From NCBI GenBank assembly GCA_934129895.1, contig CAKOWY010000001.1, forward strand, positions 496,001 through 560,000: 64,000 nucleotides of DNA, given 5' to 3'. The stretch comes from an uncultured Clostridia bacterium. GTDB lineage: Bacteria; Bacillota; Clostridia; TANB77; CAG-508. The notes beneath the pieces were generated by a model, which worked only from the letters and a program-made list of their open reading frames with translations, had not been told where the DNA came from and did no database searches. Within the stretch, counting starts at the first letter, position 1. Each line of letters starts with the position of its first letter. The position numbers were made by a program, and so were the translations under genes. Of the stretch, positions 34,367 to 41,433 are shown piece after piece.

Positions 34367-34752
34367 ATGGAATTTATACCATACAAAGCTCACAAATGTT
34401 TTGCTTATCTCTATTACCCAATACCAATGGAATTGTTCTTTAATAAGAAATACAAAGGCAAAATAAAATCAACAAGGAAATTATTATATGGATTTCTATT
34501 AAATAGACTTTCTCTATCTAAAAAAACAATGGGTTGATGAAAATTGAGATATTTTTTTAAAATTCACTAGAAAATGAATCCCGAATTGGAAAATCTACAA
34601 CTCAAGACACGGAAAATTTACTACCGAACTATAACAATAATAATTATAGTAATATAGTATAGAAAAATAATTATCAAAATTATGAACAAAGACAATACGA
34701 TAATTTAGATTTCTTGTATGCAAATAATAATTTTTTAAATAAAATGGAGTGA
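34367..34752 (+). pseudogene. RepA_N replication-initiator remnant
   Basis: The first frame from ATG 34367 has the RepA_N N-terminal signature: FAYLYYPIPMELFFNKKYKG, then KLLYGFLLNRLSLSKK. The family normally continues NNGWVDE; here the bases for those residues have lost part of a codon and the frame stops. Further on, another phase reads SRIGKSTTQDTENLLPNYNNNNYSN and then YEQRQYDNLDFLYANN and a stop, which resemble the linker and C-terminus of the same class of initiator. RepA_N proteins start replication of Firmicute plasmids and some integrative elements. This one has large internal deletions and cannot be functional. Confidence 0.7.
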
Positions 34753-34815
34753 TTTTTATGAAATTAGAATATACAAATTGAATTTAATAATTATAGAGTA
34801 CCAATTACAAAAGAA

Positions 34816-35052
34816 ATGAAAATATCAATAAAACATCTAGAAAGTTTAAATCAGCAAACTATTTTACTATCTGAAAATAAAATTAATAATTTAGAAGAAC
34901 TTAAATCTTATAGATACAATTTAGAGGAGAAAGTAAGAATTTTAAAAGGTAAAAGAGAAAATCTATGGAGAAAAAGAAGTAACAATGCAAAAGAATACCG
35001 TATTTATGATAATCTTGACGAGATTGTTAAGATTATCGACCAGGCATATTAG
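34816..35052 (+). pseudogene. Relaxase/mobilisation protein C-terminal fragment
   Basis: 78 codons, mostly charged and helical: KINNLEELKSYRYNLEEKV, then KRENLWRKRSNNAKEY. This resembles the helical C-terminal region of MobA/MobL-type relaxases (SLEDLKSYK...LRKxRxxLYRKRxN). The preceding bases (34759-34815) continue the similarity in another phase across stop codons, so the fragment is the tail of a broken gene. With TnpV and RepA_N remnants it points to a lost conjugative or mobilisable element. Identification is by pattern only. Confidence 0.5.
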
Positions 35053-35380
35053 TCCCAGCAAAAAAAAGGTATTGGGTAGCGAGAACTCTTACAGCCTTAT
35101 ACCTCCACCGAATATTCAAGTATTCGATAGTTTCTTTTATATTGCCATGATAATAAATTTCTTTCCAATACTTATAATTATTTCTTTTTAATATTTCTCC
35201 GCTAATATGTGCATGATTAGAATTGTTTCCACATTCATAACAAATCTCATGATAAAATTCTAATACAAATAAGTCTTTTAATTCGTTATCATTGAAGTTA
35301 TATTTTTTTCCTATTTCAACCATTTTTTTAGCCACAGCCAAGGAGTATCTTAATCTACTTTCATCCATAGTTTTTTCCAT
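35033..35380 (-). pseudogene. Degenerate HD-domain phosphohydrolase
   Basis: 115 codons resembling small bacterial HD-superfamily proteins: ESRLRYSLAVAKKMVEIGKKY, then LFVLEFYHEICYECGNNSNHAHI and EILKRNNYKYWKEIYYHGN. The family normally has LLHDIGYE where this has FYHEICYE, so the metal-binding aspartate is replaced by glutamate. The C-terminal 35 residues do not resemble the family, suggesting a frameshift. The usual length is about 170 residues. There is no good ribosome binding site. It overlaps the end of the convergent relaxase fragment. Probably non-functional. Confidence 0.6.
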
Positions 35381-35385
35381 ATATC

Positions 35386-35940
35386 TTATTTAATAATTTT
35401 ACATTTAGTTTTTACATCCAGCTCTCCACAATTAGTTTTGTAGTAATCAAAAAAGATAATATCCATATTTCTTTTATCAATATTCTTATTTATATTTATT
35501 ATTGGTGTGTATAATACATCATACAATAAATATTCAGATCCACTCTTATTAAATCCAAGTCTTTTATAAAATTCAAATCTTTTTATAGTAATTGGATTGT
35601 TTATATTTTCTTTTTCAATTTCTGCAATTATTCCCTTACCAACAGTAATCTTATTTTCTAGAATTTGCATAGCTTTTGTTCCATATCCTTTATTTTGAAA
35701 TTCATTAAATATAGCAAAGTAATCTATATAAAATGGATAATTGTCACTCAATTTTTCCAACATAAAAAATCCAATAGTTATATCTTTTAATAAAATTTTA
35801 TAGAACTTCTCAATTCCATTTTTATAAGTTCTTTCTATTTTTTTCCAATCTCTTTGTTCATCTTTGGGAAATAATCTAATATATTTAACATAGATATCTT
35901 CCTTAAATTCATTTAGTGTTATTTCAACTACATCAATCAT
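35386..35940 (-). CDS. GNAT family N-acetyltransferase
   Basis: Predicted acetyl-CoA-dependent N-acetyltransferase, about 184 residues. The acetyl-CoA loop is EFQNKGYGTKAMQILENKI (near residue 85), preceded by the beta4 strand YIDYFAIFN and followed by FYKRLGFNKSGSEYLLYD. Substrate unknown. GGAG sits correctly before ATG 35940; the open frame extends four codons further. A C-terminal extension of about 40 residues (NIDKRNMDIIFFDYYK) is not typical. It survives intact between dead genes of the mobile region. Confidence 0.8.
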   Translation of the reverse strand: MIDVVEITLNEFKEDIYVKYIRLFPKDEQRDWKKIERTYKNGIEKFYKILLKDITIGFFMLEKLSDNYPFYIDYFAIFNEFQNKGYGTKAMQILENKITVGKGIIAEIEKENINNPITIKRFEFYKRLGFNKSGSEYLLYDVLYTPIININKNIDKRNMDIIFFDYYKTNCGELDVKTKCKIIK

Positions 35941-36375
35941 TATAAACTCCATTATTACTTTAATGTATTTTTTTTAATTAAGTATTTATTTAATATTTTT
36001 ATTATATATTTTAACGATAATATCAATAGTATAAAGCCAATAACAGAAACTAATTAGCTTAAGTAATTTCTTACTATGTATAAATAAGCAATTACAACGA
36101 TATATGTTAATACGCGAATACATATTTTCCTAGTTCAAACATTTTTTCCATTTTTTATCCAATTCAACTCTTGCACTTCTAATTTTAATATTTTCAATTT
36201 GTTTTCATTGTACTAGACCAATCTTTTTGTGAGTCTTTCCAAAAATACTTTTTTCAAAATCTAATGCATTGATAGAAGTATCATATCATAATTAAACAAA
36301 AAAATGCAAGACATTCCCTTTAAATTTATCGTACAAAGATGCAAAATAAAAAAAAGAACTAGTTATAGAGAAAAT
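35941..36375. other. Intergenic stretch with decayed coding traces
   Basis: No intact gene is visible. On the minus strand between about 36145 and 36280 there are broken frames such as NALDFEKSIFGKTHKK and IENIKIRSARVELDKKWKK interrupted by stops, which look like a decayed gene I cannot name. The remainder is AT-rich without clear structure. Confidence 0.4.
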
Positions 36376-36404
36376 TTGTATTTTTATGTAAAGTATGTTA
36401 TAGT
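36376..36404 (+). promoter_or_regulatory. Promoter of the 36.5-kb orphan gene
   Basis: TTGTAT and TATAGT with a 17-base spacer. The spacer contains TTTTATGTAAA, identical to an 11-mer in the spacer of the 39.5-kb promoter. Confidence 0.75.
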
Positions 36405-36457
36405 ATGATGAATGGTTTTTACTCCGTTTCATCAGTAGAAGACTATCAACAAAGAAC

Positions 36458-36470
36458 GCGTATTATACGC
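36458..36470 (+). repeat. Short palindrome between promoter and RBS
   Basis: GCGTATTATACGC is a perfect palindrome around a central base. It ends immediately before AAGGAG. It could be an operator or a small RNA hairpin beside the ribosome binding site. Confidence 0.5.
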
Positions 36471-36485
36471 AAGGAGAAAAAAGTT

Positions 36486-36722
36486 ATGGCAAAATATGAA
36501 AACGAAAGTTATTGTCCGTATAAGAATGTTGACCTTTCTGGTGATAACCGCCTGGTAGGTCTGTGAAGTTTGATCGGGTACAACATAGTGTACGAGAACA
36601 AAGATGATGCAAATTGTTCTCCAGACACTACTACTTGTGACAAGGTTTTTAGCACTGATTCCATTGCTTACGATGTGCTTTCTGCCATCGTTAAAAGGAA
36701 TGTGAATGCTGGTAAGCCGTAA
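36486..36722 (+). pseudogene. Orphan small gene with one in-frame TGA
   Basis: From ATG 36486 (RBS AAGGAG) the frame reads MAKYENESYCPYKNVDLSGD and RLVGL, then TGA at 36564. The same frame continues for 51 codons with ordinary coding character (SLIGYNIVYENKDDANC, CDKVFSTDSIAYDVLSAIVK) to TAA at 36720. The 79-codon unit is richer in G+C than its surroundings and has a promoter, a palindrome and a perfect terminator. A TGG (Trp) to TGA mutation is the simplest reading. Recoding of TGA cannot be excluded, although the genome otherwise uses TGG for Trp and TGA as stop. Four cysteines are present. Function unknown. Confidence 0.55.
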
Positions 36723-36742
36723 CTAAAAAAACAAATTGTTTT

Positions 36743-36769
36743 CTGCACTCATTCCGAGTGCAGTTTTTT
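36743..36769 (+). terminator. Terminator of the 36.5-kb orphan gene
   Basis: Perfect stem CTGCACTC/GAGTGCAG with a five-base loop, followed by six T. Confidence 0.92.
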
Positions 36770-36823
36770 ACTGAAATTTTCATAAACTTATTGTTTTTCA
36801 TAAAAAATGTGATATACTTTAGC

Positions 36824-36900
36824 AAATTGATTGATATTTGTATCAATCGTTATGAAAGCCAAAAAAGTGGTAAATATCCACAAGGTTGACATCAAAATAT
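36824..36900 (+). ncRNA. Duplicated structured RNA, copy B
   Basis: Homologue of copy A at 34064 (about 80 percent identical, no gaps). The 5' hairpin GATTGATA/TATCAATC, the invariant AGCCAAAAAAGT and the second stem GTGG/CCAC can form; AGCC may pair with GGTT after the second stem. A promoter-like TTGTTT-16-TATACT (36791-36818) ends just upstream. Unlike copy A, no strong terminator follows; only a weak T-rich run is seen at about 36903-36920. Confidence 0.55.
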
Positions 36901-37034
36901 ACAGTTTTTTATATAGTTTTTAATTGCTTTGACTATCAAGAGAAACTCATCTTACAAGAAAATTTGCAAAAAATATATACAGGACTGTTCCTTTTTTACT
37001 TAATGCAATTTATTTTTCACTAATTGTACTATAA

Positions 37035-37086
37035 AATACCACCAGTACATTTGTAGTGTATACCTTACATACGTACTGGTGGTATT
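37035..37086 (-). terminator. Long inverted repeat after the radical SAM gene
   Basis: 14-bp perfect arms (AATACCACCAGTAC and complement) surround a 24-base, partly self-pairing loop. It lies 24 bases beyond the stop of the minus-strand radical SAM gene and is followed by TTTTAT. It probably terminates that transcript. Confidence 0.7.
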
Positions 37087-37110
37087 AATATTATTATTGT
37101 TTTATTTGTT

Positions 37111-38211
37111 TTATTCAATTTTATCTTTTAACATATTATAGGTACATTTATTTTGCACATTTTTTGTAAAATCCCATGTATGAAAAGCCCCTCCAAGACA
37201 AAATTCCCATTGTTCACATTTGCTACATTCTTCACATTTTGTCCTATCTTTTAATCTAAATTCTTTATACTTATTATCCCAGACTTCCTTAAAATTATCA
37301 GTTCTAATATTTCCTTGTATAAATCTCTTTATTCTAGGCACGTTGGGACAAACAAATAAATCTCCATTATATAAGATACTTGCAACACTTATACCTGTTC
37401 TACAATAAAAATAATTTCCTCTAACTTCTTTTTCATAGTCCAATCCTAAAAAACCTGGGCATCCATAAGAAAGTTTTAAGTTTTTATCCTTATTTTTCAT
37501 TTTTATAAAATCAAGTAATTTTCTTATTTCTTTTCCATTAAGTAATAAATTATTATTTTCATTAGCTCTTCCTATTGGATCCATTGATACTAGTCTCCAT
37601 GAATCTAATCCTAAATCTAACATAATATTATATAATTCTTCCAATTGATTTATATTTTCTTTATGAAAAACTGTTGTTACTTGAATATGTTTTACAAATC
37701 CTGCTTTTCTTAATTTTTTTATATTATTTATTATTATTTTATATGATCCTGGAACTCCTCTAAATGCATCATGAACTTCTTCCAATCCATCAATGCTTAT
37801 TGAAATCGTTTCCATATTTGCTTTTCTTAATTTTTCAATATTCTCGTCATTTAATAATATACCATTTGTAGTCATTCCCCAATGAAAACCTAATTCATTT
37901 GTAGCATATTCCATAACTTCACATAAATCTTTTCTAACTAATGGTTCTCCACCTGTAACATTTATTAATATTTTATTTGCATCCATATCATTAGCAATCT
38001 GTTTAAATGCTGATTTAATCTCTGTTGTATTTAATTCTCCTTCATATTTTTTCTTTTCAGCACTACTTCCACAATGTTTACAGTTAGCATTGCATGTCAA
38101 AGTACATTCCCAAAACAAATCAGTCAGTATATGCTCTTTTCTTGCTTTTTCCTTATATTGGGTCATTAAAGTTAATTCTCCATATTTGTATATTTTTTTG
38201 ATTATTTTCAT
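37111..38211 (-). CDS. Radical SAM/SPASM-domain protein
   Basis: 366-residue radical SAM enzyme. The SAM-cluster motif CxxxCxxC is at residues 40, 44 and 47 (TCNANCKHCGSS), followed by LINVTGGEPLVRKDL and TISISIDGLEEVHDAFRGVPG. The C-terminal SPASM region has cysteines in FYCRTGIS, LFVCPNVPR, and CEECSKCEQWEFCLGGAFH. SPASM enzymes usually modify peptides or proteins, using two auxiliary [4Fe-4S] clusters. Upstream on the same strand are a small membrane protein and its decayed copy; these might be partners or substrates, but no clear leader peptide is seen. The start is uncertain (ATG 38211 or the ATG about 45 bases inside). Confidence 0.85.
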   Translation of the reverse strand: MKIIKKIYKYGELTLMTQYKEKARKEHILTDLFWECTLTCNANCKHCGSSAEKKKYEGELNTTEIKSAFKQIANDMDANKILINVTGGEPLVRKDLCEVMEYATNELGFHWGMTTNGILLNDENIEKLRKANMETISISIDGLEEVHDAFRGVPGSYKIIINNIKKLRKAGFVKHIQVTTVFHKENINQLEELYNIMLDLGLDSWRLVSMDPIGRANENNNLLLNGKEIRKLLDFIKMKNKDKNLKLSYGCPGFLGLDYEKEVRGNYFYCRTGISVASILYNGDLFVCPNVPRIKRFIQGNIRTDNFKEVWDNKYKEFRLKDRTKCEECSKCEQWEFCLGGAFHTWDFTKNVQNKCTYNMLKDKIE

Positions 38212-38254
38212 TTATACTTATCCCTTCTATCATTTAATTGTTTCTTATTTGCAC

Positions 38255-38455
38255 TACCAATTGCTTATAAAAAGCTCTATAATAAGTTGTCCTATTAAGA
38301 ATTGCTGATTCAAATAAAATCGGAATTACTATAATTTTTATCTTTTTGGTTAACTTTTTATTAAAATATCTATTACGAACACTTTTCTAACACAATTTGT
38401 TATAAATAATTCAAGATTTACAAATATATTTTTTATACTTTATTCTCTATTATTT
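38255..38455 (-). pseudogene. Degenerate tandem copy of the 38.5-kb membrane protein gene
   Basis: The bases GATTCAAATAAAATCGG with ACTATAA after them, and ACACAATTTGTTATAAATAA further right, match the intact gene just upstream (GATACAAATAAAATTGG and ACAATTTGTTATAAATAA) in the same order. The middle part encoding the loop and second helix is deleted, and stops break all frames. This is therefore a decayed tandem duplicate lying between the intact gene and the radical SAM gene. Confidence 0.65.
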
Positions 38456-38461
38456 TTATAA

Positions 38462-38764
38462 TTACTTTAAGAAAAGATTTGAAATAAATTGTCCTAATAT
38501 AGAAATAACTACTGCAGATACAAATAAAATTGGAACGACTATAAGTTTAACTTTCTTTGTTATCTTTCTGCTAAATACAAAAAATATTCCAACCATAAAT
38601 ACTATAATTGATATTATTGATTTTATTCCTCGTATAAATGTTACTACTGGTGGAATATAAACTCCATACAATGGTTGAACATCAAGTTCTGTTGCAAATA
38701 CTTTTTCAATACAATTTGTTATAAATAATCCAAAACTTACAAATATTTTCTTTATTTTTTCCAT
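38462..38764 (-). CDS. Small two-helix exported membrane protein
   Basis: 100-residue unrecognised protein. A signal-like helix (IFVSFGLFITNCIEKVFA) is followed by the short exposed segment TELDVQPLYGVYIPPV. Two transmembrane helices (SIISIIVFMVGIFFVF and LIVVPILFVSAVVISILGQF) are separated by the basic loop SRKITKKVK. The layout resembles small VirB2-like membrane proteins and is similar in plan to the 52.8-kb protein. The ATG at 38764 has GGAGGG before it. It lies upstream of the SPASM enzyme gene on the same strand, with a decayed duplicate between. Any functional pairing is speculative. Confidence 0.6.
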   Translation of the reverse strand: MEKIKKIFVSFGLFITNCIEKVFATELDVQPLYGVYIPPVVTFIRGIKSIISIIVFMVGIFFVFSRKITKKVKLIVVPILFVSAVVISILGQFISNLFLK

Positions 38765-38919
38765 ATTTCCCTCCATTAACAATATTATTGTATCATTTCA
38801 GTTCCAATTTGACAACAATTAAATATAAATAAAATATTTTTTCCTTTAGTTCTTATATTGTAAATTATTTTTTATATGTATATAATGTAATCAAATAAGA
38901 ATGATTGGAGGTGAATTTA

Positions 38920-39513
38920 ATGGATGAAAAGAAATCAAAATCAACTGGTGTATTAACATTTTTCTTAATAATCACATTATTAGTAATTATTGGTATGGCA
39001 TATTATATTTATATAGAAAATAAGCAAATATCTATATTAGAATCAGATACTACAACTATGAAAAACACATTAATTGATTTACAACAAAAAATTGACACTC
39101 AATTAGCTTCAAATGTTTCTACAAATACAATTACAGATTTAACACTAGGAACATACCAAATAACAAATTATGTTCAAGATGATGGCCCATATTATGGTGA
39201 TGTAGGTATCACTATAACTGATAATAATCTTTGCTCTGTATATATAGGAGAAGGTTGTAGCTATCTTGGAACATATACAATAAAAGATAATAAAATAATT
39301 TGCAATACTTTAATAGAACGTGGTGAGGAAGGCGGAAGAAGTTATTCAGAAAAAAATATTGTATTTGAATATGAAATAATTGAATCAGATGAAATAAAAC
39401 TAGTTAATATAACTCCTTCAAAGCTTTTTGATAATGATCCAGTTTTGAAATATGGAACAACATATAAATTATCAACTAATAGTAATTTTAAAGTATTACT
39501 AGATAATAATTAA
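38920..39513 (+). CDS. Membrane-anchored extracytoplasmic protein, unassigned
   Basis: 197 residues. A basic start, one transmembrane helix (VLTFFLIITLLVIIGMAYYIYI, broken here at residue positions 11-32), a short coiled coil (about 35-65), then a compact beta-type domain (LGTYQITNYV, YYGDVGITITDNNLCSVYIG, CSYLGTYTIKDNKIIC) whose three cysteines might form a disulfide. I do not recognise the domain. GGAGG fits ATG 38920, five codons inside the open frame. A plus-strand singleton with no clear terminator before the 39.5-kb promoter. Confidence 0.6.
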   Translation: MDEKKSKSTGVLTFFLIITLLVIIGMAYYIYIENKQISILESDTTTMKNTLIDLQQKIDTQLASNVSTNTITDLTLGTYQITNYVQDDGPYYGDVGITITDNNLCSVYIGEGCSYLGTYTIKDNKIICNTLIERGEEGGRSYSEKNIVFEYEIIESDEIKLVNITPSKLFDNDPVLKYGTTYKLSTNSNFKVLLDNN

Positions 39514-39530
39514 ATTATTATTTAACATTC

Positions 39531-39559
39531 TTGCAATTTTATGTAAAATGTAGTATAAT
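39531..39559 (+). promoter_or_regulatory. Promoter of the 39.6-kb orphan gene
   Basis: TTGCAA and TATAAT with a 17-base spacer containing TTTTATGTAAA, shared with the 36.4-kb promoter. Downstream, AGTAC-GTAA-GTACT (39576-39589) is an inverted repeat, and CTGCC/GGCAG makes a small hairpin before the ribosome binding site. Confidence 0.82.
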
Positions 39560-39638
39560 AGTTTTATTGTTCGTTAGTACGTAAGTACTTTATTGTCTGC
39601 CTATGGAGGGCAGTTGAAAAAAAAGGAGAAATAAAAAC

Positions 39639-39905
39639 ATGGCAAAAGAAATCATTTCGCATCTCAAGAACACTTTTCTCTGTGGTTTTCGGAAAAAGAG
39701 AGTCACAGTAACCACACGTAGAAACTGTGTTACCTTTAAGTTCAACTCCAACGAAAAGAGTTCGGAAACAGACGAATGCAAAAAGGAAATCTGTTCCCTG
39801 GCTCACAGCCTGCACGTTAAGGCAAAAGTGAAAAACAACCTTATCATCTTCGAGTGTCCCGATAAATATATGGCTCAGACCATTAAGTTTCATTGGGCAC
39901 ATTAA
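39639..39905 (+). CDS. Orphan 88-residue basic protein in a cassette
   Basis: Unrecognised small protein, strongly basic in its first half (FRKKRVTVTTRRNCVTFKF), with cysteines at several positions and a C-terminal strand-like part (KVKNNLIIFECPDKYMAQTI). There is no signal or transmembrane segment. GGAG precedes the ATG. Base composition is much richer in G+C than that of the neighbours (codons such as AAG, CTC, TTC, GTC and CTG are frequent). Its own promoter and terminator bracket it tightly. It belongs with the 5.7-, 23.8- and 36.5-kb genes as a class of monocistronic, compositionally foreign inserts. Confidence 0.65.
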   Translation: MAKEIISHLKNTFLCGFRKKRVTVTTRRNCVTFKFNSNEKSSETDECKKEICSLAHSLHVKAKVKNNLIIFECPDKYMAQTIKFHWAH

Positions 39906-39929
39906 CTCTACTCCCTTCCACTTGGCACC

Positions 39930-39958
39930 AAAAAAGAAGCGTTATTCGCTTCTTTTTT
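39930..39958 (+). terminator. Terminator of the 39.6-kb orphan gene
   Basis: A perfect 12-bp inverted repeat (AAAAAAGAAGCG and complement, five-base loop) lies between convergent genes and can serve both strands. Confidence 0.92.
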
Positions 39959-39961
39959 GGT

Positions 39962-40696
39962 TTAAAACATTATATTATCACCATATTTTTTCAACCATTT
40001 ATCAATTTCTTTATAATTAGGAATAAATTTTTCAACCAAACTATAAAAATCATTATTATGATATTTATACTTTATATGGCATAATTCATGAACTATTATT
40101 GCATCAACTTTATCTTCTGGCAACATTATTAACCTTGAAGAAAAATATAATTTTCTATATTTCGGCATACAACTTCCATATCTAGTTATAGCATCTCTTA
40201 CTTTCACTTCACTATATTCAAATCCAGTAACCTCACTCCAATACGGCAATATTTGAGAAATTAGATTTTCCGTATTATTTTTCAATATTTTTTTTACAAC
40301 TTTATCAACTGATTTTTTTATTATATTTTGTTCAATATTTTGAGGTACAGCTATAATTAATTGATTATGTTCTTCATCAAAATTTACATTTATTTTTAAT
40401 TTGTCTATATATTTTCTGACAATTTCAAATTCTTTTCCTTTATAAAAAAATTTTTCTCCTGTTTCCCATTGTTTTATCGATTTTACTTCAGATGCAATTA
40501 TATTTTTATATTTATTATATAATTCATCTTCTTCCACCTTTATAATATCCATCATTCTTTTTATAGATAATCTAGTTGGTTTAGTAATATTTAAAACATT
40601 TCCTTTAAAATACATTTTTATTGATTTTGAATTTTTATAATTTTTTATATTTATAGGTATTTCCATATCTTTTATTTTTATATATCTTTGTATCAT
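39962..40696 (-). CDS. YgjP-type M48 metallopeptidase-like protein
   Basis: 244-residue YgjP (DUF45) family protein, predicted zinc metallopeptidase. The HExxH motif is in AIIVHELCHIKYKYH (near residue 203), preceded by the family signature VRDAITRYGSCMPKYRKLYFSSRLIMLP (in pieces). The third ligand lies in NNDFYSLVEKFIPNY. The function of YgjP proteins is unproved. The gene ends eight bases before the 40.7-kb gene begins and shares its direction, so the two are probably co-transcribed. The stop adjoins the convergent cassette terminator. Confidence 0.87.
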   Translation of the reverse strand: MIQRYIKIKDMEIPINIKNYKNSKSIKMYFKGNVLNITKPTRLSIKRMMDIIKVEEDELYNKYKNIIASEVKSIKQWETGEKFFYKGKEFEIVRKYIDKLKINVNFDEEHNQLIIAVPQNIEQNIIKKSVDKVVKKILKNNTENLISQILPYWSEVTGFEYSEVKVRDAITRYGSCMPKYRKLYFSSRLIMLPEDKVDAIIVHELCHIKYKYHNNDFYSLVEKFIPNYKEIDKWLKKYGDNIMF

Positions 40697-40703
40697 TTTT
40701 CCT

Positions 40704-41408
40704 CTATTCTGTCTCTATCAAACCACCATAGTCTATTACATCTAATCCACAAAATTCTATTATTTCTAAATTTCTTTTTTTTATAAATTCTCTTATTTTG
40801 TTTTCTGGATCAATCTTTTTTAATTCTCCAAATACTATTATTTTATTATTAATTCGAGAAATACAACCTCCTATAAAACCTCTTTTATTACTATATTGTT
40901 TTCCATTTAATAATTTAATATCTAATTCATTACTCAAATATAATGTATCAATTCCATTTTTCTGTAATATCTTATTCAGTCCTTTATCTGTTACAATTGC
41001 GGATCTATCATCAATTACAGCTATAGAACAGTTTGTATATCCTTGTGTTGTATTTATCAATTCAAAACCTTTATTAAATAGCTCTTTTTTTAGAATCTCA
41101 TCTGTATATTTTAAATTATGTATTGCCTTATTTCCAATTATACATACATTATATTTGATATCAAATGGATATTGTGACAACACTTTATCCTTTCCATAAA
41201 TTTTATTAGAAATATTATTAATATTCTGTGTTGGTTCTACAATAATTTCATTTTCAATTTTACATGCAAAAATATCTACATGTGATGATATTTCTTTATA
41301 CACATTTGGGCTGGTTTGAATTTCTATAATTTCATATCCCATATTTTGGAGTTTTTGCTTTTCTATTTGTCTCATTCTATTATCAATAATTACTTTTTTG
41401 TTTGCCAT
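40704..41408 (-). CDS. DUF6873-like (GME-fold) protein
   Basis: 234-residue protein resembling the clostridial DUF6873 family, which is described as having a guanidino-group-modifying enzyme-like fold. Recognisable features are VDIFACKIENEIIVEPTQN, YTNCSIAVIDDRSAIVTDKG (around residue 135), and RGFIGGCISRINNKIIVFGE near the end. No catalytic activity can be assigned. It sits between rbgA (25-base gap) and the YgjP gene and is read in the same direction. Family assignment is from memory of the sequence pattern, so moderate. Confidence 0.6.
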   Translation of the reverse strand: MANKKVIIDNRMRQIEKQKLQNMGYEIIEIQTSPNVYKEISSHVDIFACKIENEIIVEPTQNINNISNKIYGKDKVLSQYPFDIKYNVCIIGNKAIHNLKYTDEILKKELFNKGFELINTTQGYTNCSIAVIDDRSAIVTDKGLNKILQKNGIDTLYLSNELDIKLLNGKQYSNKRGFIGGCISRINNKIIVFGELKKIDPENKIREFIKKRNLEIIEFCGLDVIDYGGLIETE

Positions 41409-41433
41409 TTATTATAAAATACTCCCTTATTAG

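Noticed and set aside
36486..36722. TGA read as tryptophan through an alternative genetic code
   Set aside because: Other genes here encode Trp by TGG and several frames end at TGA, so the standard bacterial code applies.
32697..39926. att-type repeat of the tRNA-Leu 3' end at the right border of the accessory region
   Set aside because: Only a six-base GCACCA match exists near 39925, which is expected by chance.
39905..39960. A third copy of the 77-nt RNA near the 39.6-kb orphan gene
   Set aside because: Only the short word GGCACCAAAAAA resembles it; the hairpin and the AGCCAAAAAAGT core are absent.
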